The position numbers and the translations under genes were made by a program. From Nocardioides sp. Root190 (GTDB lineage Bacteria > Actinomycetota > Actinomycetes > Propionibacteriales > Nocardioidaceae), in NCBI RefSeq assembly GCF_001428565.1, contig NZ_LMIA01000013.1:328481-392480 (forward strand): 64,000 nt of DNA. Direction: 5' to 3'. The notes beneath the pieces were generated by a model, which was given only the letters and a program-made list of their open reading frames with translations, was not told the origin of the DNA and did no database searches. Of the stretch, positions 25,891 to 32,025 are shown piece after piece (position 1 is the first letter of the stretch; every line of letters begins with the position of its first letter).

Positions 25891-26610
25891 ATGACGACCT
25901 CCACCCGTGTCGCCGCTGGCCTGCTCACCGCACTGGTCACGGCCAGCGCTCTCACCGCCTGCTCCGGCGACGACGGTGGCGGCGACGACGCCCCCTCGTG
26001 GACCGACACGGCCGCCAAGGCGAAGACGTTCCTCGACGACACCAGCGGAGTCGAGGTCAGCATCTCGACGGGCGACGACCCGGGCGTCGACTACCTCTCC
26101 GCGGCGAGCGGCACGATCGTCGCCGACCCGCCCGCCTTCGAGGGCGACGTCAGCGGTTCGGTGTCCGGACTGCCCGTCAGCGGCGTGCCGGTCATCTCCG
26201 TCGACGGCACGCTCTGGATCAACCACGCCCTCCTCGGCGGCTGGAGCGACCGCTTCCAGGCCGCGGACCTGTGCGCGCCCGACCCGGCCACGCTGCTCGA
26301 CCCCGACACCGGCGTCTCCAACGTGCTGACCAGCAGCACGGACGTGAAGGCCGGCGAGTCCGAGCGGGGCGGCGAGGACAACAAGGAGATCTTCACCACC
26401 TACTCCGGCTCCGCCACCGGTGACTCGATCCGCGAGATCCTGCCCTGTGCCGAGGGCGACGACTTCGGCGCGACCTACCGCGTGGACGAGGACGGTCAGC
26501 TGCGCACCGCCCGGCTGACCGGTGTGTTCTTCCCCGATGCCGACGAGGTGACCTACACGATCGACGTGACGGCGTACGACGTCACCAAGGACATCTCCGC
26601 ACCCGAATGA
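25891..26610 (+). CDS. LppX/LprAFG family lipoprotein (LprG-like)
   Basis: A 239-residue lipoprotein with a signal peptide and lipobox LTACS (Cys about 23). The mature part follows the LppX_LprAFG pattern: an N-terminal helix, then strands forming a half-barrel that holds acylated lipid, with VISVDGTLWINHALLGGW near residue 105. In mycobacteria LprG works with the P55 transporter to move triacylglycerols and lipoglycans. Here the same order is kept and the stop codon overlaps the next start (ATGA). A CAGGGT hexamer six bases upstream suggests a leaderless start. The two Cys in the DLCAPD and ILPCAEG segments may form a disulfide. Confidence 0.8.
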   Translation: MTTSTRVAAGLLTALVTASALTACSGDDGGGDDAPSWTDTAAKAKTFLDDTSGVEVSISTGDDPGVDYLSAASGTIVADPPAFEGDVSGSVSGLPVSGVPVISVDGTLWINHALLGGWSDRFQAADLCAPDPATLLDPDTGVSNVLTSSTDVKAGESERGGEDNKEIFTTYSGSATGDSIREILPCAEGDDFGATYRVDEDGQLRTARLTGVFFPDADEVTYTIDVTAYDVTKDISAPE

Positions 26611-28385
26611 GCACGGCAGGGGTGACCGAACCGGTCAGCGGTCCGCTCGCCCGCGACCGCGCGCTGCTCGTCTTCTGCGCGGTGGCCGTGGCCTTCGCGG
26701 CGGTCGACACCTACGTCGTCGTCCTCGCGCTGCCGGACATGATGGCGGGCGTCGGCATCCCCGTGGACGAGCTCCAGCGGGCGGCGCCGATCGTGTCCGG
26801 GTTCCTGCTCGGCTACGTCGCGATGCTCCCGCTCATCGGCCGGATCGCCGACCTGCGCGGACAGGTCCCGGTCCTGGCGATGTCGCTGGTGCTGTTCTCG
26901 ATCGGCTCCTTGGTCACGGCGGTCTCCTACGACCTCCCGAGCATGGTCGCCGGCCGCTTCCTCCAGGGCGTCGGCGGCGGCGGCCTCGTGCCGGCCACGA
27001 TGTCCCTGGTCGCCGCCCTCTACCCGGTCGAACGCCGCGGACTGCCGCTCGGCCTGGTCTCGGCGGTCCAGGAGTTCGGCAGCGTGCTCGGCCCGCTCTT
27101 CGGCGCCCTCGTGCTCTCGTTCACCACCTGGCGCGGCATCTTCGCGATCAACCTCGCCGGCGGCGCCGTCCTGCTCGTCTCCGTCACCGTGCTCGCCCGC
27201 TCCCATCGTTCGTCGGGTGCCGGGCGCGAGGAACCAGCGACCGGTGCAGCCCGACGCCTCCCCACCGCCCTCACCCGCCCCGTGGCCCTCGTCCTGCTCG
27301 CCGTCACCACCGGCGCGGGCCTGATCACCTTCATCCAGCCCTCCAGCCTCCAGCGCGACCTCACCTGGGGCCAGCTCTTCATCCCGTACGTCGACGGGGG
27401 CAACCGCTGGATCACCCCCATCGGCGTCACGACGATCGTCGCGTTCGTTGCCTTGAGCCTGTGGTGCTGGTTCCTGCCGCGCGCGCTCGTGGACCTGCGC
27501 GGCTGGCTGGACCACCTGCTCGCCGCCGACCTGCTGGGCGCCGCCCTGCTGGCGCTCACCCTCGGCGGGATCGTCCTCGCCTTCGCCACCGCCGACCCGG
27601 AGGTCGCGGTGTTCTCGCCGCAGGGGCCGTGGTTCCTGGCCGGTTCGGGGATCGCCCTCGTACTCCTGCTCCTGCACCTGCGTCGCGCGGACGACCCGAT
27701 CGTCCCGCGGGGTGCGCTGCGCGCCACTCCGGCGTGGGGCTCGCTCGTGGTGAGCTTCCTGGTCGGGTGGGCGCTGATCGCGGCCCTGGTCGACATCCCG
27801 CTCTTCGCCCGCACGACCACCGAGCGCGAGTCCCAGCTGGGAGCCGCGCTGGTGCTGCTCCGGTTCCTCGCCGCACTGCCCGTCGGTGCCATCGTCGGCG
27901 GCTGGCTGCTGCGACGGGTCAACGCGGGCGTCCTGACCGCCGCCGGCATGGCCGCGGCAGGGGTGTCCTTCCTGGTGATGGCGCAGTGGGACGCCACCAG
28001 CCTCGACGGCTTCGCGTCCAACCTGCCGCTGGTGCTCGGGGGCTTCGGCTTCGGTCTGGCGCTCGCGCCCGTCAACGCCGCGATCCTGGCCTCCACCGAC
28101 GACGACGCCCACGGCCTGGCCAGCGCCCTGGTCGTGGTCGCCCGGATGGTCGGCATGCTCGTCGGCATCTCGGCACTCACGACCATCGGGCTGCGTCGCC
28201 TGTACGCCGCCCAGGAGGACGACCCGAGCCTCAGCATCCTCGAGCTCGGCATCGTCCAGGAGCACTCCGTCTTCGTCGGCGCCGCCGTGGCCGCCTTCGC
28301 TGCCGGCGTACTCGCCCTCGTGCTGTTCGCCCGGGCGAACACCCGAGGAGTGGACACGGCCGAGGTCCTGCACGCGGCTGGATAA
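26607..28385 (+). CDS. MFS transporter, 14-helix DHA2 type (P55-like)
   Basis: A 592-residue major facilitator with about 14 hydrophobic helices. The motif A equivalent reads GRIADLRGQVP after helix 2 and helix 5 carries the antiporter-type GSVLGPLFG segment. It overlaps the LprG-like lipoprotein gene by four bases, reproducing the mycobacterial lprG-p55 (Rv1411c-Rv1410c) operon. By that analogy it would export lipids with help from the lipoprotein; drug efflux is the alternative. A long loop around residues 197-215 is basic and low in hydrophobicity. Confidence 0.85.
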   Translation: MSTAGVTEPVSGPLARDRALLVFCAVAVAFAAVDTYVVVLALPDMMAGVGIPVDELQRAAPIVSGFLLGYVAMLPLIGRIADLRGQVPVLAMSLVLFSIGSLVTAVSYDLPSMVAGRFLQGVGGGGLVPATMSLVAALYPVERRGLPLGLVSAVQEFGSVLGPLFGALVLSFTTWRGIFAINLAGGAVLLVSVTVLARSHRSSGAGREEPATGAARRLPTALTRPVALVLLAVTTGAGLITFIQPSSLQRDLTWGQLFIPYVDGGNRWITPIGVTTIVAFVALSLWCWFLPRALVDLRGWLDHLLAADLLGAALLALTLGGIVLAFATADPEVAVFSPQGPWFLAGSGIALVLLLLHLRRADDPIVPRGALRATPAWGSLVVSFLVGWALIAALVDIPLFARTTTERESQLGAALVLLRFLAALPVGAIVGGWLLRRVNAGVLTAAGMAAAGVSFLVMAQWDATSLDGFASNLPLVLGGFGFGLALAPVNAAILASTDDDAHGLASALVVVARMVGMLVGISALTTIGLRRLYAAQEDDPSLSILELGIVQEHSVFVGAAVAAFAAGVLALVLFARANTRGVDTAEVLHAAG

Positions 28386-28394
28386 CCTAGGGCC

Positions 28395-28889
28395 GTGGGC
28401 GACTTCGATGACCTGTTGAAGGCAAACCGCGTTTTCGCGGACTCGTTCGACCTGGGTGGGTTCGATGGCAAGGCTCATGCCGGCGTCGCCATCGTCACCT
28501 GCATGGACTCGCGGATCGATCCGCTGGGCATGCTCGGTCTCAAGCACGGCGACGCCAAGATCTTCCGCAACCCCGGTGGCCGTGTCACCGAGGCGGCGCT
28601 GGAGGCCCTGGTCCTCGGCGCGCACCTGCTCAACGTGGACCGGATCCTGGTGATCCCCCACACCCGCTGTGCGATGGCGGCGAGCTCCGAGGCCGAGATC
28701 CAGGCGAAGATCGGCGAGGCGGTCGGCCAGGACGTCACCTGGCACGCCTTCCACGTGATCCCGAACCAGAAGCAGAGCCTGGCCGAGGACGTCCGCAAGG
28801 TCCGCGCCCACCCGCTCATCCCCGACTCCGTCAAGGTCGGTGGCTTCATCTACGACGTCGACAGCGGGCTGCTCTCACACGAGGTCTGA
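28395..28889 (+). CDS. Beta-class carbonic anhydrase
   Basis: A 164-residue beta carbonic anhydrase interconverting CO2 and bicarbonate. Zinc ligands are the Cys of CMDSR (near residue 37, with the conserved Asp-Arg dyad) and the His and Cys of HTRCAM about 55 residues later. The small size fits the short actinobacterial subclass. A GTG start is chosen: TAACCT lies six bases upstream and no Shine-Dalgarno sequence is present, indicating a leaderless mRNA independent of the MFS gene ten bases upstream. Confidence 0.9.
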   Translation: MGDFDDLLKANRVFADSFDLGGFDGKAHAGVAIVTCMDSRIDPLGMLGLKHGDAKIFRNPGGRVTEAALEALVLGAHLLNVDRILVIPHTRCAMAASSEAEIQAKIGEAVGQDVTWHAFHVIPNQKQSLAEDVRKVRAHPLIPDSVKVGGFIYDVDSGLLSHEV

Positions 28890-28922
28890 CCTCCCGAGCC
28901 AACCCAGTCCGCCGGAGCCCAC

Positions 28923-29612
28923 TCAGTCGAGCGAACCGATGTCCGCCTCGACCGGGTTCTCATGGGCCCAGCGCGGGACGATGAATAGTCCGTGCGCCTG
29001 CACCGCGGGACTGCCGTCGGAACCCTCTCCGGCTGCGGCGATGTGGGCGTCCACGACGACCTTGCGTCCCTCGACGCTGGTGATCCGGCCCTCCATCCGC
29101 ACCGGCCCCAGCGGGAGCGGCTGGACATAGCGCAGGGTGAGGGTGCCGGTGACCGTCATCCGGGTGTGCCGCGCGCTCGCGGTCTCGCCCATCAGGTGGT
29201 CGAGCATCAGCGCCGACACCCCTCCGTGGACGCATCCCGGCGGTCCCTCGTAGGCCACGCCCAGGTCGAATGCGGACCACACTGTGTCGTCCTCGCCCCA
29301 GTTCAGGACCACCGGCGGGGCCATCGCGTTGCGCACGCCGACGACCGCGTTGCCCCAGTTCCAGGATCGGCCCTCGGCATTGAAGTGGATCCCGGCCGGG
29401 CCGCTCGCGGCCTCCTCGGCGAGGAGGAGCTCGGCCTCACGGACCAGCGCGCGAGCACGCGCGACCCGCTCCTCGTCGACGTCCGTGCGGATCGCCACGT
29501 CGACGAGCCGTCGCAGGTCCGCGGCCAGCGCGCCGTGCACGTGCTCGGACGCCTCGACCTCGGCGGTGCTCAGCGGGGAGAGGGAGAAGGAGTCGGAGGA
29601 GAGCGTGGACAC
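28923..29612 (-). CDS. PaaI-type thioesterase (hotdog fold)
   Basis: A 229-residue hotdog-fold protein of the PaaI/YbgC thioesterase group. An N-terminal helical region of about 90 residues precedes the domain; the active-site helix contains VHGGVSALMLDHLMG (about residue 130) with the family His-Gly-Gly and Asp. It probably hydrolyses acyl-CoA esters; the acyl group is unknown. It is convergent with the carbonic anhydrase gene and divergent from the GlxA-type regulator. TAGATT six bases before the GTG indicates a leaderless start. Confidence 0.85.
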   Translation of the reverse strand: MSTLSSDSFSLSPLSTAEVEASEHVHGALAADLRRLVDVAIRTDVDEERVARARALVREAELLLAEEAASGPAGIHFNAEGRSWNWGNAVVGVRNAMAPPVVLNWGEDDTVWSAFDLGVAYEGPPGCVHGGVSALMLDHLMGETASARHTRMTVTGTLTLRYVQPLPLGPVRMEGRITSVEGRKVVVDAHIAAAGEGSDGSPAVQAHGLFIVPRWAHENPVEADIGSLD

Positions 29613-29657
29613 CTGTCCAATCTATCGCCAGTGTCCTGATCTGTGGGGTCCTTGTCG

Positions 29658-29686
29658 TTGACGCCATCACAGAGCGCCGGGACAGT
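29658..29686 (+). promoter_or_regulatory. Promoter of the GlxA-type regulator gene
   Basis: TTGACG (29658-29663), a 17-base spacer, and GACAGT (29681-29686) are followed after six bases by the ATG at 29693. The -35 and spacing fit a principal-sigma promoter well, and the distance to ATG predicts a leaderless mRNA. Confidence 0.65.
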
Positions 29687-29692
29687 GAAGCC

Positions 29693-30661
29693 ATGCGCAC
29701 CGTGGTGGTCGTCGGGTACGACGGGGTCCAGGGCATCGACCTGGTCGGCCCCTTCGACGTCTTCACCGGCGCCACGACGTACCTCGCCAGCACCGGCCTC
29801 GACACCGGGTACGACGTCTCGGTGGTCTCGGTCGGCGGGCGGCCCGTCACGACCGGACCCGGCACCGGGCTGCAGATCGTCACGCAGCCGCTCCCGGGCG
29901 CCGACGGCCTCATCGACACCGTGGTGCTGCCCGGTGGCTTCGGTGTGGACGGCGCCCGCGCAGATGCGGCGCTGATCGACTGGATCCGTGGGGTCTCGCT
30001 CCGCGCGCGCCGTGTCGTGACCGTCTGCAGCGGTGCCTTCCTCGCCGCGGAGGCCGGACTCCTCGACGGCTGCCGAGCCACCACGCACTGGTCGGAGGCG
30101 GCACGGCTCGCCGCGGAGTACCCGGCCGTCACCGTCGACCCGGACCCGATCTTCGTCCGGAGCTCGGACCGGGTGTGGACGGCCGCCGGCGTGAGCGCCG
30201 GCATCGATCTCGCGCTCGCGCTGGTCGAGGACGACCACGGTCACGAGGTCGCCCAGACCGTGGCGCGCTGGATGGTGCTCCACCTGCGGCGGCCCGGCGG
30301 CCAGACCCAGTTCGCCGCCCCGGTGTGGATGCCCCGGGCACGAAGGGACCCCGTGCGCGACGTCCAGGAGCACATCGAGGCGGACCCTGCGGGCTCCCAC
30401 TCGGTCACCGAGCTCGCCCGGCGTGCCGCGATGAGCCCGCGCCACTTCACCCGGGTCTTCACCGAGGAGATCGGCGAGGCGCCCGGCGCCTACGTCGACC
30501 GAATCCGCACCGAGGCAGCCCGGCGCCTCCTCGAGCAGACCGACGACCCGGTGACGGTGGTGGCCACCCGCTGCGGCTACGGCTCGGCCGAGTCCCTGCG
30601 TCGCAACTTCGGACGACGTCTCGGCATCTCCCCCGACCAGTACCGCAAGACCTTCGCCTGA
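29693..30661 (+). CDS. GlxA family transcriptional regulator (DJ-1/PfpI + AraC)
   Basis: A 322-residue regulator with an N-terminal DJ-1/PfpI-like domain (about residues 1-180, nucleophile-elbow Cys in TVCSGAFLAAEAG) and a C-terminal AraC/XylS pair of helix-turn-helices (about 215-320; MSPRHFTRVF and the closing GYGSAESLRRNFGRRLG signature). GlxA-type proteins are transcriptional regulators whose ligands are mostly unknown. It lies 26 bases upstream of a free-standing DJ-1/PfpI enzyme, probably its target and co-transcribed gene. The start is fixed by a well-formed leaderless promoter. Confidence 0.9.
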   Translation: MRTVVVVGYDGVQGIDLVGPFDVFTGATTYLASTGLDTGYDVSVVSVGGRPVTTGPGTGLQIVTQPLPGADGLIDTVVLPGGFGVDGARADAALIDWIRGVSLRARRVVTVCSGAFLAAEAGLLDGCRATTHWSEAARLAAEYPAVTVDPDPIFVRSSDRVWTAAGVSAGIDLALALVEDDHGHEVAQTVARWMVLHLRRPGGQTQFAAPVWMPRARRDPVRDVQEHIEADPAGSHSVTELARRAAMSPRHFTRVFTEEIGEAPGAYVDRIRTEAARRLLEQTDDPVTVVATRCGYGSAESLRRNFGRRLGISPDQYRKTFA

Positions 30662-30687
30662 TCCCTCGACCCGCCAGGAGAACCACC

Positions 30688-31422
30688 GTGCAGATCGCGA
30701 TCGTGCTCTACCCCGGCTTCACCTCGCTCGACTTCATCGGCCCCTACGAGGTGCTGCGGATGCTGCCCGACGCCGAGATCCGTTTCCTCTGGCACGAGCC
30801 CGGCCCCGTCCATGCCGACTCCGGCGTCCTGGTCGTCGCCGCGACCCACACCTTCGAGGAGACCCCGGCACCCGACGTGGTGCTCGTCCCCGGCGGCATG
30901 ACGTCCGCGGAGCACGCACGCGACGAGAAGGTGCTGGCCTGGCTGCGCCAGGCGCACCGGACCTCGACCTGGACCACCTCGGTCTGTTCCGGTTCGGTGC
31001 TGCTCGGCGCCGCCGGGATCCTCGACGGTCTCCGCGCCACGTCGCACTGGTCCTGCGTGCCGCTCCTGAGGACCTTCGGCGCACGCCCGGTGGGTGACGA
31101 GCGGATCGTCCACGAGGGCAAGGTCGTCACCGCGGCCGGAGTGTCGGCCGGCCTCGACATGGCGCTCTGGCTGGCCGGCGAGATCGCCGGACCCGCACGG
31201 GCGGAGTCGATCCAGCTCGTCATCGAGTACGACCCCCAGCCGCCGTACGACGCCGGGCACCTCTCGAAGGCGTCCGCGCGGACCAAGGCATCGGCCACTG
31301 CGCTGCTCGCGAGCGACCTGGCCGCGACCGGTCAGCTGCTCACGCCCGGCCGCCTGCTCTGGGACCAGGCCGTCCGACGTGCCCGTTCGGGCCGACGGCG
31401 TACCAAGGTCTCCGCTGGCTGA
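30688..31422 (+). CDS. DJ-1/PfpI family protein (isonitrile hydratase-like)
   Basis: A 244-residue protein of the DJ-1/PfpI superfamily, closest in style to isonitrile hydratase InhA: VLYPGFTSLDFIGPYEVL at the start, a PGGMTS loop, and the nucleophile Cys in TTSVCSGSVLLGAAGILDG (near residue 105), followed by ATSHWS. Isonitrile hydration is a possibility, but many relatives are uncharacterised. The GTG at 30688 has AGGAG seven bases upstream. A basic C-terminal tail of about 15 residues is unusual. It likely forms an operon with the GlxA-type regulator. Confidence 0.82.
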   Translation: MQIAIVLYPGFTSLDFIGPYEVLRMLPDAEIRFLWHEPGPVHADSGVLVVAATHTFEETPAPDVVLVPGGMTSAEHARDEKVLAWLRQAHRTSTWTTSVCSGSVLLGAAGILDGLRATSHWSCVPLLRTFGARPVGDERIVHEGKVVTAAGVSAGLDMALWLAGEIAGPARAESIQLVIEYDPQPPYDAGHLSKASARTKASATALLASDLAATGQLLTPGRLLWDQAVRRARSGRRRTKVSAG

Positions 31423-31430
31423 GCCCCGCC

Positions 31431-31457
31431 GGTCGAGGTACGCCGAGGCTCGAGACC
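31431..31457. repeat. Short inverted repeat, possible dispersed intergenic element
   Basis: GGTCGAG at 31431-31437 faces CTCGAGACC at 31449-31457 across an 11-base centre. It lies between convergent genes. Similar GGTCGAG...CGAGACC elements are, to my recollection, common between genes in Nocardioides genomes; that family link is inference. It could also act as a terminator. Confidence 0.4.
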
Positions 31458-31468
31458 TCAGACCGGAA

Positions 31469-31843
31469 CTACCCCAGTAGCTGTCGCAGCGACCGATCCA
31501 CCAGCGCACCGGGCAGCTCGTCGAGCCGCTCCCGCAGCGCACCCAGGTCGCCGAAGCCGGAGACCAGGTCCACCAACGCCTCCGTCGCAGCAGCCGGATC
31601 CTCACCGAGGTCGACGTCCATCAGCAGGGGGCAGTCCACCGCGCCGCCGTCGGGCTCGGGTGGCAGGTCGGGGAGCCAGCAGCCGACCTCCAGGCGCAAC
31701 GTGGCCGCTCGCCCGACGCCTTGGACCCGCGGGTCGACGTACCAGAACAGGTCACCGACCGGGATCCGGAGGTGGCCCTTGCGTGCCTTGGCGCCACGCG
31801 CCTTGAGCACCTTCACGACCGCTGCCCGGCTCTCGCTCACCAC
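31469..31843 (-). CDS. Hypothetical protein (124 aa)
   Basis: Not recognised. The 124-residue product is soluble and mixed alpha/beta: a helix at the start, a strand pair around LRIPVGDLFWYVDPRVQ, then GRAATLRLEVGCWLPDLPPEP and an acidic C-terminal helical half. Tandem GTG codons mark the start; GATGCT ending six bases before 31843 supports the first GTG as a leaderless start. It is convergent with the DJ-1/PfpI gene and divergent from helR. The LEVGCWLP region suggests a compact beta domain, but I assign no function. Confidence 0.6.
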   Translation of the reverse strand: MVSESRAAVVKVLKARGAKARKGHLRIPVGDLFWYVDPRVQGVGRAATLRLEVGCWLPDLPPEPDGGAVDCPLLMDVDLGEDPAAATEALVDLVSGFGDLGALRERLDELPGALVDRSLRQLLG

Positions 31844-31934
31844 GTCCCCAGCATCACTCCTCACCACTCCCCCTGTCGACTCGGGGTGCGCACGGCGAGC
31901 GCGACCGTCCCGGGGAGGTGCGGAAATGACGAAA

Positions 31935-31958
31935 GGAAGGGGAGAACTGTCCCCTTCC
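31935..31958. promoter_or_regulatory. Perfect nine-base inverted repeat upstream of helR
   Basis: GGAAGGGGA (31935-31943) and TCCCCTTCC (31950-31958) flank a six-base centre. It lies 24 bases before the rifamycin-associated element and close to a TATAGC -10-like hexamer (31969-31974). It may be an operator or the 5' part of a hairpin. Confidence 0.5.
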
Positions 31959-31981
31959 ACTCCCAAGATATAGCGCACCAC

Positions 31982-32000
31982 GGGGCTTGCGGCAAGGCCC
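31982..32000 (+). promoter_or_regulatory. Rifamycin-associated element (RAE) upstream of helR
   Basis: GGGGCTTGCGGCAAGGCCC, a 19-base near-palindrome, is identical to the RAE sequence as I recall it from actinomycete rifamycin-resistance genes. It ends 25 bases before the helR GTG. The arms (nine bases each around a central G) differ at one pair. A TATAGC hexamer eight bases upstream would place the element over the transcription start. Confidence 0.85.
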
Positions 32001-32025
32001 TGGTGGCATCGGAGAATCACCGGTC

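Noticed and set aside
31988..31993. TTGCGG inside the RAE as a -35 element
   Set aside because: No TANNNT hexamer lies 16-19 bases downstream; the upstream TATAGC is a better -10.
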